NCBI GenBank assembly: GCA_029532415.1 | Contig: JAQOTA010000020.1 | Location: 124,001 to 188,000, forward strand | Origin: Marasmius tenuissimus | Taxonomy: Eukaryota > Basidiomycota > Agaricomycetes > Agaricales > Marasmiaceae | DNA: 64,000 nt | Direction of reading: 5' to 3' | Shown here: piece after piece, positions 36,600-48,316 of the stretch | How positions within the stretch are numbered: the stretch's first letter is position 1 | How the letters are laid out: each line of letters opens with the position of its first letter | Program-made: the position numbers and the translations under genes | The notes under the pieces: generated by a model | Told to the model about the DNA's origin: nothing | What the model saw: the letters and a program-made list of their open reading frames with translations, nothing else | Databases searched by the model: none

Positions 36600-36985
36600 T
36601 GTGGTTGTCATCAAAGTTTGATCATAAAGCGCCCAAAAAGCGCTGATAAACAATCGCAAATAAGCAACGATTCACTGTGATTGTGATTGTGAAGTCATTA
36701 CAAGTTGACTGCAAGCCTTCTTCATGCCCGCATATCGCCCTTATCCCACCCACCAAATGGATTACAGGCTGGGTAAACCCCACTTGCATTTGACTGGATA
36801 AATACCAATCATTCACGGATGCGAATAAATGTCCATCCCTGACTGCAAGCCTTCTTCATGCCCGCATATCGCCATTATCCCGTCCACGAAATGGATTACA
36901 GGCTGGGTAAATCCCACTTACATTTGACTGGATAAATGCCAATCAATCACGGATGCGAATAAATGTCCATCCCCTGTCCCTTTCC
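36600..36985 (-). repeat. Reverse-oriented repeat with a 133-bp tandem duplication
   Basis: It matches the first 250 bp of the 12775 repeat in reverse, ending GATGCGAATAAATGTCCATC at 36835 and again at about 36970. The 36707-36836 segment is repeated directly at 36840-36970 with few changes. Probably a solo end that was duplicated. 36307-36599 holds nothing I recognise. Confidence 0.75.
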
Positions 36986-37869
36986 GCTCCAATGCCCGAC
37001 CAGTCGAGGGTGAATGAGAGTAGAGTACTCAGTAGACGCGCCACTCGTCCTTTCCCCCCCACTCACACACCCACAAAACGATATACAGCGTGGATAATCC
37101 TTTGTTGAGCTCAATTTCACAAGCGATACACATCCATTTCTCAGAACCTTGGACACACTTTGACCAGCGCTGCACGCCTGCCAAAGATAAATGAGAGCCA
37201 ACGTCACGAGTACAACATTTCAAGCCCGAATTGATTTGAGACCTGCGCCATACCTTCTAACTCAAAGCACCACTGGGGGATTCAGCTTCACAACAACATG
37301 CTCTGCCTCCGACGAATCATGGGAGGAGACCATTCATTCCTCCCAACATGCAACATCGTCATCACGGAATTCTTACATTGAGAACCTGTATTCTCGTCTG
37401 CCTCTACGGGCTGGCTACAGATGGACGTCCTAGCTCCGGTACTGAGTGTAACCCAGCTCTGGGGGCAGGTAACACTTGTTTCATCGGTTGAGACTAGAGG
37501 GTTTTACCTGGCGGTATCGAAGCGCTTAGTCTTCGAATACCGCGTTGGCGAAGTGAGGTGGATGAGGGTGGTCTCGCATTTCCAGACTCTTTTGGCGAAG
37601 ATGGACGAGTTCCCGGTGGTGGTTTGGGCGAAAGTGACAGCAGTCGGAACTAAATACTACAAATGTACGACTCGAAGGATCAGTAAGGGGACGTCAACGG
37701 CGGCGTGGATGGGCATGGCTCGGACCAGCACCTTGGGATTGTCTATCTACACACACCCTGTTCAGGAAACTACAATAAATGTGCTAATCAATCTCAACCC
37801 AACCTGCTCGAGCTAGCAATGCGTCTATTTCTATAACTAAAGGTACGATGAAACCCCTAACTATGTCTT
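36986..37869. other. Stretch with an unassigned open frame
   Basis: An ATG-started plus-strand frame at 37421-37816 codes for 131 residues without recognisable domain or clear coding bias. I do not call it a gene. Confidence 0.25.
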
Positions 37870-38550
37870 TTCCACAGACTTCCTCCAGCTCGAAGATCTC
37901 TCGGTGACTTTTTGAGACAATCGTTACACCGTCTACGTGGCCTCGACAAGCAGTATTCATCGAGGACCAGATGCACGAGCCGTTCCAGGTAAGTCATGAA
38001 CGGCGTCGTTTTAGTTAAATTGTATGATTTACCTGTCAGATGGCAGAATTGTACCGAAACTGGTTTGAACCAAGTCTGCCATTGCAGCGAACATTGTGTC
38101 CTCCACTCGCCCTCGTGTCTCCTGTAGTCGACCGTCCGGCCCACCTTATATCACTCAGAGTCCGGGAAATTCGACCCTTCTTTGATCCGGTAGCAGTAGA
38201 TGAAGCCCGGCTCTTCCAGCTTGGTGAACGAAATATTCGCGAGCGACCTCCGGAACCACCGTTCGACGGTAGAAAAGTCACACTAGTGCCAAGGGCGGGC
38301 AGAGGTGCTTCTCGGCATCCGAGATGGAGTGGTGGTCAGGATAGGAACGGAGGGAGATATCGAGGGGTAGTGTTGTGAACAAGGGTCGAATTGGGGTTCG
38401 CGTCGTACTACTCGAGCGATGGGCAGGACGACGGGGTTGACGGAGTCTTCGATGACCCCCTGCCATCGTCCATACTCTACGCATACGATATTACCCAGCT
38501 GGAACAACACTGCGCACCCAGTGTTGACCGCGTCCAAGAAACGGTACAAG
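37870..38550 (-). pseudogene. T5orf172-like tandem pseudogene
   Basis: Minus-strand sequence parallels the intact gene next to it. PLFTTLPLDISL matches PLFTNIPLDRAL, ANISFTKLEEPGFIYCYRI matches ANVSVPNLEEKGCLYWYRI, then YKVGRTVDYRRHEGEWR matches YKVGRTIHYSQRQQEWR, and ERLVHLVLDEYCLSRPRRR matches the 3' exon. A TGA stands directly before YKVGRT. The upstream part needs frame changes to align. It starts right at the 3' end of the intact gene, so it is a tandem copy that decayed. Confidence 0.8.
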
Positions 38551-38555
38551 ATATT

Positions 38556-39510
38556 CTACGTCTTATAAACACCGGACTGATTCACCAAATTGTCAATTTT
38601 TCTAACTAGGTATCTTAGATATTGGTCAACAGTACGTCCTTCTATGGTATCCGGCAGCAGGAATATCTCCTGATGCTTCCTCAGGCAATCATCGCACAGG
38701 TCGCGCGGCCTCGCCAGACATTTCCCGAGGAGAACAAGATGAACAAGTCGTTCTAAGAGTAGGTAAGTGATGAACCGTACAATGGGATAAAATCGTCGAC
38801 TGACCGGTTTGGTGACAGTGATCCACATACACAGGATCGAACCAAGACTGGTATTGCGATGGACATTGTCTTCGCCATTCCTGCTGTCGTTGGCTGTAGT
38901 GGATAGTACGGCCAACCTTGTAGTACGCCACACCGGGGATTGGGGACGCCTTCTCAATCCGGTACCAGTATAAACACCCCTTTTCCTCCAAGTTTGGTAC
39001 CGAGACGTTGGCTAGCGAGATCCCGAGACTGCGTTCGACAAGCAGCTTGTTGGTGTAATGCCAGGGGCGTGCAGTCGTCTCTTTCGAGTTAACAGATCCG
39101 TTCGCGACAACGGGGAAACGAAGGGCGAGTTCAAGAAGAGCACGGTCGAGGGGGATATTCGTGAACAGCGGCCGGCATCCTGGCGCAGAACACGACGCAA
39201 CGTCTGCGTTGATGGGTACGCCAATAGGTAACGTCGTCGTTCTCATGTTTGGGTCGGGGTTCATAAAATACGAGTCGATAGCGTCTGGCACGGTTGAAGC
39301 GGACGTGTTGGGGAGGGAATACTCGAGAGGAAGTGGTGGAGGTCCGTACGGAGTTGAGGTGTAGGCATAATGGATGCCCGAGGGCGGAAACAAGGCAATG
39401 TCGGGGATGGGGAGGTTGATATTCTGTTTGCCGTGACGTTCAGGGTAATTGATCGATGACCGCCAGTTTTGCATAGCGGACGGCGGGGTCGTTGGCATGT
39501 TATAGGCCAT
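38556..39510 (-). CDS. T5orf172 / GIY-YIG-like domain protein, intact copy
   Basis: Exons 38805-39510 and 38556-38752 give 300 residues. About 170 Pro/Ser-rich residues lead into the domain: GCLYWYRIEKAS, VAYYKVGRTIHYSQRQQEWR, QCPSQYQSW, then ERLVHLVLLGKCLARPRDLC. Y-x-Y, Y-K-V-G-R-T and E-R-L-x-H are the conserved GIY-YIG-like positions of the T5orf172/MUG113 group, so the fold is probably complete. The C-terminal CDDCLRKHQEIF matches CSDCGCVHHEIF of the paralogue at 11 kb. The family is linked to DNA binding or nicking; no role is shown here. ATG 39510 was chosen because upstream sequence lacks an in-frame ATG. Confidence 0.82.
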
Positions 39511-40685
39511 GGTGGTCGATTGTGGGTCAAATTTGGAGGAGGGAGGCTGGCTGAAAGTCAAGAGATGGCATTGGGACCCCAACAGCAACTTATCAGTGAC
39601 AAAAACTGGTCCAAATCGATTAATCACGCACCTATATCCCTTTCCTATCCTTTTCCTATCCTGAACTGAGCTCTGGGACGGTCTGGAGGAGATGATAGAG
39701 GGGAGGGGAGGATTTGTGAGAGGGATGATGGGGGTTCAGGTCAGAAGTGGATGGAGGCTGCGCAAACAAGCGCCGGTGCCCAACGACGTCGGCGATTATG
39801 TCGTCAATGGCCACCCCAGCCCCGCCGACCTCTTGAACGTCGTTTGGGGTAGTTTGGACCACTGTACTGTCATTTTCTATGTTTATTTTCTATGTTTTAC
39901 TATACTATTCGCCAGGGATTTTCCCTGAAGACCTCACGGCTGTTTTCATTCTTCCTCCTACATACAGAGAACCGACTCGTACACTGTATGTATTCACTAC
40001 TCGATGATGAGAGAGGATCGCCCTTTCGCCTCACAATGAATCCCTTTTCACCTTGTAATCATTACGTATTGCGAACTGACCAGCCAAAACCCCACTTAGT
40101 GGCGAACAAAGGGAGAGCCTAGTTGCCGAAATTGGAACGATCTTTAGGCTTGCCGAAGATGGCGATTTCTTTTATCTTACTGACCAGCTATGGGCTCGCT
40201 TGGTCCGGGTCTTTCGGATGTCGCCTTTGTGGGCTTTTTGATCCCACAATGTGTCTATTGTCGCAAGCCGATCGTCCATCTTATTCTCGGTCGATGCGGC
40301 ATCTGTTTTCCACCCTACGCGGCAATACTCGGCTAGACTAATTCGGACGTTTGAATTCTACTTTTGGCCAGCCAAATCTAGGCTGTGCCAGTGGTGAGGG
40401 AAAAGATGATTGTTACAATCGTGAGTCACATCGCTTCCGCGTGCATCACCATTGCGATCTTTCAAAGGGGTCATTATGCCTGTTCCTTTTCCTTTACTCA
40501 TACCACAACCTTCCGAACTTCTGGGTTTTGATGCTACGTGCTCGAATATGATCAGTTTAGCGATACAGACGGCCCGTGTAATAACCCTTACTTGAATATC
40601 TTCGGAATCATAAGTACCCATTCGTCACTTCTCATATTGATTCAATCTCTCATTTTCACTTAAATAATCTAACGGAAGACTTTGT
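39511..40685. other. Intergenic region with a dispersed repeat
   Basis: It contains the plus-strand copy of the 9350 repeat at 40055-40400. No gene is supported; open frames here start in repeat sequence. Confidence 0.5.
40055..40400 (+). repeat. Dispersed non-coding repeat, copy 2
   Basis: TATTGCGAACTGACCAGCC near the start and CCAAATCTAGGCTGTGCCAG near the end match the inverted copy at 9350-9690. The middle is diverged. Confidence 0.75.
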
Positions 40686-42245
40686 TCAGTCAACTAAAGC
40701 CTCTGGTACCTCTCCTTCCCCACCATACGCCCACTCAGACTCCCGAAGACCCTTAACCCTCTCGATTCTCTCCTGCAACTCCTCTCTCGTTCCATCTCTT
40801 TCTTTGTCGGTTCCATCCGTCGTGATAAACCTCCTTTGCAACTCTATTACCTTCTCTTCAATCTGCATCTGCCGATCCGTTCTTGCACGAGAGGCCACCC
40901 TCAAGTGAGCGGATGACGGTGGAGAATTGAGTGAGACTGGTGTGAGCGGCGGTATAGGTATATGAGGAGCCTCTGCTGAAGAAACGGCGCTCATACTCGA
41001 GATACCAGAGACGGAGAGAGATCGTTTCCCCCCACTGGAACGCGAAGAAACTGAGGTAGAGAGCGATCTTCTATCGTCAAATTGATATCCTTCAAAGTCC
41101 TCCTGAAGAGGCGTGGTTGACGAGGTGGGGTCAAGCTCCAAATGTTTACCTTCCTCGTCTCCTGCGAGTAGTATCTCCCTCTTTGGGCTTTGGTTGCTAA
41201 TATTTGTTTCGACCGTGTTTAGGACCATCATGTCCCGGCAAAATCCCTCTGGGTGATCAGTTCTCCCACGTCGGCGACATTGACGGCGAAGTAGTAAAAA
41301 GAGAATAACCACTGACGCGAGGAAGATGACTCCCCCAATGACACTTCCAATAATGATTGGTTTGGGATCTTTGTCTTGGGCTGGCTGACGGCCTTGTTTC
41401 TCGGTGGGAGAAGGCGAAGCCGGGCCCGCCGGTGCAGGTTTAGACGATTGGACTACAAACGAGCTTTGGAGGCATACAATGAGTAAAGTTCTAAAAGCGG
41501 GCAAAGAAAAGCTCAGTCATGTCAGACTTGCAGAATTTCCTGCCGTTGAGCTGACCAGTGATCCAGCGGATGAAGAGGCAGATGAGGTCTCATGGCTGTA
41601 ATAGCAAAGTTAGAACCACCTACTGAAACAAAGGAGCATGATCACCTACCTTCCTGCGAGTGCCGAGTGGAGTAGGGAGGAAACCCTGTTTATGAGTTCC
41701 GTTACGAAGGAATTGGTTGTGAATGGTAAATTTATATCACGATCCCTGCACACGAGTAAAATTGAACCAAAATTGAGGGACAAGCATTGGTTTACGCACT
41801 GCAGGTAAACACTAGTCACGATAGCCGCGGGTTCTTCTAGGCTGGTTTGCTATTCATTATCCAGTAATCATTAGTTCTTAAGGGAAACATTACCCTGAAG
41901 CTGGGATCATAGAAGCCATGTCCCCTACTACGACGCTGTCTGCCCCTGGAATGCCCATGAATTGAGTAGTCAACGCCCGCGTCAAGGTTATTCGTGAGTT
42001 GGATCTGAGACGTGAGTGCTCAAGATTGAATGGCTTGCTAAACTGATAGCTCTGGCTGGCAGTGTTAAGCTCCGGGACAGCGGTGTGCAGGAGTAACGTA
42101 GCCGAGGGCTCGATTAGAGCCCCTGCTCGAGCTTGGAGCCATAAACAAACAAGGGGTAACAACAGATAACTGAAGGGAACAATATTGAGTCAATATATGT
42201 CAGCTGGTTGAATAAGGAGACATACATGTTAGCTCTGCGATTCAT
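40686..42245 (-). CDS. L1: long-form single-pass membrane protein
   Basis: Exons 42226-42245, 41894-42169, 41800-41841, 41650-41745, 41528-41595 and 40686-41452 give 422 residues. The leader is MNRRANIYLLLPLVCLWLQA; its first intron falls inside it. The outer domain (about residues 24-99) is followed by Ser/Thr-rich exons. The membrane helix IIIGSVIGGVIFLASVVILF starts near residue 200, then RRQCRRRGR. The cytosolic tail of about 200 residues starts EGFCRDMMVL. It is Ser-rich and ends with ARTDRQMQIEEKVIELQRRF and RIEKVKGLRESEWAYGGEGE. Tail motifs and exon plan are shared with L2-L4. Type I topology and surface location are inferred from the leader and the basic stop-transfer. No catalytic domain is visible; it could be a sensor or adaptor. 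Confidence 0.82.
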
Positions 42246-42324
42246 TGTCACCAGAAGCAAATAGAGAACAAGAAACAGCTTAAGGGAAAAGAAGGAAGGT
42301 CGCCGTCCTCTCCAAAAGTGAGTA

Positions 42325-42332
42325 CATATAGC
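42325..42332 (-). promoter_or_regulatory. CATATAGC core-promoter-like element of L1
   Basis: Plus-strand CATATAGC lies 80 bp before the L1 start. The flanking ...TTTTGCTGTAC is shared with the L0 promoter. Confidence 0.55.
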
Positions 42333-42744
42333 TATTTTGCTGTACGGCCTACTCAGATCCAGCACCGGTTGACTCCACCGAAAGCGGTCTCCTTTGTCCC
42401 AGCAAAACGACTTGATCGACAGGAGATCAGAATGCCCAACTCCCGAGATATCCTGTGTGATACTAACATTCGTCTTACAGTAGTTCCCGCAGTGGCGTCT
42501 CACGAGGTCAAAGTAAAAATGTATATGGTAGGATCGCTGAGAACATAAAACCTGAACTCACAGGTAAAGCCCTCGTGGAGCAACATATGAAATGTGTCCC
42601 ACGCATATTGCTCTGAGTCGTCTGTACCACTGGACGTCCAGCATTCTCCTCTCATACTCATACAACCCGCTCAGTGCTCCATCCATGATCTCCACTGGGA
42701 AGCGGTACCTCGGGAGCACCCCCACTGGGAGATCTCGATCAGAA

Positions 42745-43000
42745 TCATGATTTCTCGCCGACAGTCACAGCAGCGTCCCATCCATATTCAGAGCCCTGTA
42801 TTCTCATGAACCCGAGTTGTTTCGGTTCTCGGGATAATCGTCGTATCCTCTCTGAAATGTTTCCTGTGCTCGTCATCGACGGCGGAGGAATACGGTCACG
42901 CAGGGGAGAATCACGACTCCGAAGAACACTGTCAGTGGATATCACTGGAGACTGGAGAGTGGGGCTCAGAAAAATCACCAATGGAAAAAGGCGGTACAAC
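42745..43000 (-). pseudogene. S1: remnant of a short-form membrane gene
   Basis: The tail is recognisable across two frames: REDTTIIPRTETTRVHEN matches YRQDTTIAPKPETNQVYDD of S0, and EYGWDAAVTVGEKS matches GYGWNEKAVGVGEKS. The membrane-helix region is degraded by stops and changes, and a frameshift separates the two tail pieces. From the S stop to the GGCCGGCC block is about 380 bp here but about 1550 bp in the S2 unit. The 5' exons are therefore probably deleted. It keeps the 500-bp spacing to L1. Confidence 0.7.
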
Positions 43001-45520
43001 TATCAAAGCCGAAAAGCTGGAGGACCTTTGATGAGGCGGCACGAGATAAGCGATGCTTTAGCTCTGACGCACGGGGGATGAGTCACTATGTGATTGATCA
43101 TGACCTGCCCTCAAGGATGTCGGGCCGGCCGGAACCTCCAAAAGCTGGGCTCCGAGATCTGGACCCTTTCTATCCTCTTCGCCTCCATCATCTCTTTTCG
43201 AAGTCGTCACTATTCCTTCCTTCAAGAAGTCAATTCCTTGGTGTGAGAGCACCTGGATGTTGTTTGATTCATATTTCTGAACCTGATCCTGGCAAGTCAT
43301 GACAGGGCTGAGGGGAGAGGTTTGGAGGGACATTCGTCACTTGGTACGCTCTTGTTTCCCGTTTTTTTATGATACTCTTCAATAACAACCCTCTTGAACT
43401 CTCGCGTTTCATCTGCTCATGTTGCTGATCCTGTTCAAGTCAGACGTCAAGGCCTTCAAGATTGAGTATTACTGAGGACACGCAACCTCCACCTTCTACC
43501 AGTTCATTCCTTACTATCTGGCCTTCCGTTGTTTGTTCCTCTTACGCATTATTTGGAAGAATACGACACGTTCCTCATGACGTATCATACGCTGCGTCGT
43601 TTCTAGTGTAATCACCTCGCGTTGTCGTACGACTCAAACCACCTTTGACATGACACCATCGTGAATGGCATCCGCGAGCATTCATTCATCCCGAATCTCG
43701 TCATTCGTTCTTTCTCTCCCTCATCCCCGGGCGTCCAGGTCATACTCAGTAGGTCCTTCTCGAGCCTCAGCCTCCATGACGCCGTCGATTCGCTGGGAAA
43801 GTCGTTATTGGAAGACCTGAACCCGAGTCTTTGACCCTTTGCTTCCTATTCATCACTTGACCTTTGTTAGTGCCTCATCGAACGCTGCCGCGTCTTTTGT
43901 TGGGTTGAACTCGTTACGTATCTTTATGGGATCTCTCTATTCCTTCTTTTGTTCGGGGTTTCCTTCCATTGCCTTTTTGGCGCTTTACCAACGGTATCGC
44001 GAGGCATCGGTATTGAGAGGATTATTCCCAAGCATTCTCTACTTTTATTCATGATTGGTATTCATGCACATGTTCAATTCCCTTGATCCTTGATCCCAAG
44101 TAACCTAACGGTGCAGTAGCCTCTCGTCGGGTCATATTCCGCCCTCTATCTTCCATCTGCCATCCTCATTTCTAGATGTTCTAGGAAGGGGCTTCAGCTT
44201 GTTACGCAGAACGGACCTTCTTTCACCTACAATATAGCTATTTTTCTCTGGGCCCTTTTGATTGGCGCCGCTGCCTCCTTTTGATAACACAGCCTCGAGT
44301 TCTCACTGCTGCGTTGACTCCAGCCAGGTTTTGTCGTGCAAGTACGAACGCGTGGCGATCCATTCTTATTTTTACCTACGGCGTGGCAATCTACTTGGAG
44401 GTGCTGAGTGCTGAGCGGTAATTACTTCCCGTCTGTTGCTCGTACAACCGCCTTCTTACTGCCTATTGTTCACATCGTGGTGCACACGTCAATCGGAAAA
44501 TTGTCTCTCTATGACGGCAAATGAATTTTAGGCACTCGCCCCCTGCCCATTCTGCTCAGCTAAGCTCATTCTCTCCGCCTTCTCGCCCTTTATGATATCT
44601 GAATTGTCAGCGCGTATCGCCTCTCGGGAATACGGACGAGTTTTTGGACTACATCCATTCCCAGCCCATTGCTTCAAATGGAGCTTAGTCAGTTTACTGC
44701 CGGGGAAGAACTGAATCGTGCTGATTTATCCTTTCAGATTCCTGCTAGGCCACTGTGACCGTCGAATTATAACAGGTCATCATCCGTGATGGATGAAACG
44801 ACGGGAATACCGCGTGTAGCTAAAGTTGGACGTCACTCATACAAGAGTATAACTTTTCCGCAGCCTTCCCCCATCCGTTGTTATTCTTCATCTTCGAAAC
44901 CAAGCCGGTGTTGCTTTGCGGCGTACCATATCACGACAAGAAGTATAGACCTCGATGGTTGATTATTATGGATCGTGTATGATGTGCATACCAGTGTATT
45001 GTTACCCGCTCCTCCTACATTTTGACATCAAGAATCTACACACTATCGACGACTGTTCCTACGATGCGTAGATAAAGACACATACCGTACCGTACTACAT
45101 CTTTTAGTAAACAGACAACAGTCACCGTCGCGAGGATCTTCAATGAAATTGAGTTGATAAGAGTACTAAGAATTGGAAACTACCGTCTCCTTGGAGTGGT
45201 TCCCTTTCGAATGCTCGACTACAGCTCGATGCTGCTTAAAGTGCCCTCGGCAACGTGCCGAGACGTTCTTTCGCCCCCTCTTCTACGTCACGAACGCTGA
45301 CATCTTTCTGCGAATCTCCAGCTGTACTGGTTGATTTTGATTGTGTTTGAACTTGAGCGTAACTAGCCAACTCCTCCTTGTCGGTGAACAATACGCAGAA
45401 GGAATGCAAAAGGGTGGGCGAGCTCTGACGCTCTTCTGAGTCCCAGACCTCACCACTCCCCTAATCAGGAATGTTCAAGCCTGCGCCAAATTGAATTGAT
45501 CATCGGTCACGAGCACAAGA
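43001..45520. other. Long gene-poor, pyrimidine-rich spacer
   Basis: The block at 43095-43350 repeats those at 2.7, 53.8 and 61.7 kb (CTGCCCTCAAG, then CGGGCCGGCCGG at 43121-43132). Further words around 43730-43820 (CATGACGCCGTCGATTCGCTGGG) resemble 54380-54410. No coding sequence is supported. Confidence 0.5.
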
Positions 45521-45523
45521 CAG

Positions 45524-46807
45524 ATGCCGATAAATGAAGATAAAGGAAACCAGGGAAATGGGTTCTTTGTACGTGCCACTCGAAAATCGGGATATAAATA
45601 CGAGTCCTGTAAGTCCGATAACCCAAACATCTCCCCCCCCAACCCGCTTTCTTGTTGTACCTCCCAACTATCGACTCAACCCTCGTATCAGCCAAGCTGT
45701 CATCCAACAACGGAAACACGGGTAATTAAGAAAACCCGAATAAGAGGCAGAGGACTGGATGAAACTCTGACTCACGCGACAGGCAAAGAACAAGTCGGCG
45801 AGAAAGACAGGGTGAGTTGCCTGCAAAGTAGTACACCAATGTGATCTAACTGGGTGACAGAGCCTACCTCAGAAGAACGATGCGATCTCTACGCACAATT
45901 CAGATCCGCCCCAAGGCCAACATCTAACGAAGAGTCCTCCGCCGAACGAAATGGCTATTCCAAAGCCCAATCTCAGAGCCGCAAACTATACCCCCTCACA
46001 TGCGAATGCCTACCCGTATGATAAAATAACAAAAGTAACACAGACCCCTCCTGTACAGAAGCCTGCTGGCTTCTCCATCCCGTTCACCGACCAATCTTAC
46101 CCATGCCCGTATATTTCAACGAAGGAACTTATACGCAACCTCGCAGACCTCAAACGCTCGCTGATCAACAAAGATTAGGCCAACCTGGTTGCTTTTGTAC
46201 CTCACGGTGGTGGACCGAGGTGATTTGAGTCCAAAGGCTTTGAGAAAGCTCCAGTCGCTCTCCTTGACTGGTTTTGGGGTGCAGACTTTCCGGATATCAA
46301 AGGCAACCCCCATCTCCCCGTCCATCAGAAAGGAGATCATGCGTTCGGAAACCCGTTCACCATCATCCTCGAAGGAGTGTCTACTCCATGAATTGCCTTC
46401 TTTCTCGACCAATGCGTGATCCCCTGGGCAACAAAGGGAGCCATGTTCTATGCCCACTCCCTCAACCCATCCAATACATGAAAGAAGTGTTGGCGCGCAT
46501 CATAGAGAAGATCTCCGACAACGAGGCGGTTCAGACTGTAGCTCGCGTCATCCAACAGAGCCGACCGACCGATGTGGAGTCTGATGTGTTAGTGAGCAAT
46601 CCTGGTTGTAAGCACACAGAACAACTCCCATTTGAATACAGTGATCTCGTATGCCCCCTCTCCCTCCATCGCAGTCACAAATTCGAGGACAAAGACGTTC
46701 TTCGTGGGGTTTTTGTGGAGGGAAGCTGGGGAAAATATGAGGGCTACATACTACATAGCTTAATTGCGCATTTAACTATAACAATGGAGGTCCATGGCGA
46801 AGGATAG
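45524..46807 (+). pseudogene. Decayed hypothetical gene with at least three in-frame stops
   Basis: After an exon junction at about 45862 one frame runs SLPQKNDAISTHNSD...FSIPFTDQSYPCPYI, then continues through a TAG at 46176-46178 into ANLVAFVPHGGGPR. It passes a TGA into FESKGFEKAPVALLDWFWGA and AFGNPFTIILEGVSTP, then another TGA. A shifted frame carries on (YMKEVLARIIEKISDNE...). The reading between stops is protein-like and no GT-AG intron removes the stops. It is a broken member of an unidentified family with an N-terminal Pro-rich part. Confidence 0.6.
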
Positions 46808-46905
46808 AGTGTGTATATGAATTGTTGAGACCAAGGGGAAACTCAAGGATTTTTGATCCATTAAAATCCCTGATGACATGCAGTACAATATCTTCATCAA
46901 CCGAA

Positions 46906-48316
46906 TCAGAAGTCCTGCTGCGAGCCATTGGGGGAGGTCGAACCTGTGTTACAGTAGCCTCCGTAATCATCCCAATTCTCTTCTTTCCGTGTATTCGCCC
47001 GAACAATCAAAAGAGTTGGAGCAATTCCCTGGTATCAATTGTTAGCTCCGATCTCCGTGAATAAAACCTCGAGGCGTACTGCAACTTGAACGAGCACCGA
47101 GTGTATCACTGTAAAATTGGGTAGCTTTGCGAGGGCGCAAGCAATGAGCACGATCCACACGATGAGGTAGAGTGAACAGGATTCGACCCTAATACGAGAT
47201 GATCAGGAATTGTGAAAATACTCATGTAACCCATCTCGGTTTCCCGAGCACTTACAGAAGCACTGTGACGGTCCAAAGTCGTCCTCGCGCGCTCGTTACT
47301 TCATAACGGTGTGCAATAGATCTTAGAATCTTACGAACTAGAGAACACCGTTTGTGAGCCACGTGCCAATTGGAGGTCCGAACAAACCTACCGATAACGC
47401 TCGTAAAAAACACATTGATGAAAAGATGAACCGAGATAAAGATGATACCCAGGTTCCACAACAATCCTACTTTCTTCTTTACGTCAGGGAGGCTGGAATC
47501 CGACAAAGAACCCAAGGGTGAATGCGAAAACTGTATCTGACTAGCGAAGATCGCAGACGCTCCGGCTGCGACTGTGGAATAGTCAGACATTTGTTGATCA
47601 CTTGAGGGAACTATCCATACCATCGAAAATGAAGCATGTTGTGATTGAGATTATTGCATATCCTCTGTTTTGCCATCCGCAGATAACAAAGCACCGGAAA
47701 ACCTATAGCACTGGTGAGATCCATTCCAGAACGAAAGGCCCGAACGATTACTGACCAAGATACTATCCACAATAAGACTATTGCTCAAAGGTCAGTCAAA
47801 CCGTAAAGCGAGCTCATGCAAGACCCCACGTCATTGTCATCAAGATCCCGAAAATGAAATTTCTGTAGATGGTGCGTCAGTAAAATCATATCTGAATCTA
47901 TTGTTTACCTCGAGCCTCGAGGGACTTACTGCATAATCAATTGGGAGAACAACATTCTGTGGGAACATTGCGTTCCCGAAGCAAGACAAAATGCGTGTTT
48001 CGCATCAAAAACTCCACATACCAGGCTCAGCGGGACGCTGACCGAACCAAGGATAAAGAGGGTGACGAGCACATATCGAAAAAATCGATCTCCGGCATCA
48101 CTTTCTCGCTCCCGTCGCCGCCTCTTCAGCACTACAAGTCCAATCCAGAATAGCAAGACATTGAAACCATAGAGGAAGAGGTGAATCTGGATTACATGAA
48201 CACCAGATGACCCGGAATCTCTGTTCACTCACCGAGGTGACAACAAATGGGAGCACAACGAGAAATTTGAATTCCCTTTCAGCAACTTGAGTGGCGAAGG
48301 CGTCTGTCGCTGACAT
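46906..48316 (-). CDS. Multi-pass (about seven-helix) membrane protein
   Basis: Nine exons (48233-48316, 47930-48186, 47830-47862, 47756-47783, 47702-47621, 47571-47392, 47337-47256, 47188-47080, 47028-46906, listed 5' to 3') give 325 residues. Hydrophobic segments include FKFLVVLPFVVTS, LYGFNVLLFWIGLVVL, RYVLVTLFILGSVSVPLSL, IFGILMTMTNSLIVDSIL, FVICGWQNRGYAIISITTCF, LWNLGIIFISVHLFINVFF and LVESCSLYLIVWIVLIACAL. It ends GIAPTLLIVRANTRKEE. ES-x-LY and QVAxIAPTLxIVR are hallmarks of a large basidiomycete membrane family of unknown role. Its loop VCGVFDAKHAFCLASGTQC has three Cys. It sits inside the L/S array but is unrelated in sequence. Whether it acts as a receptor or transporter is unknown. 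Confidence 0.8.
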
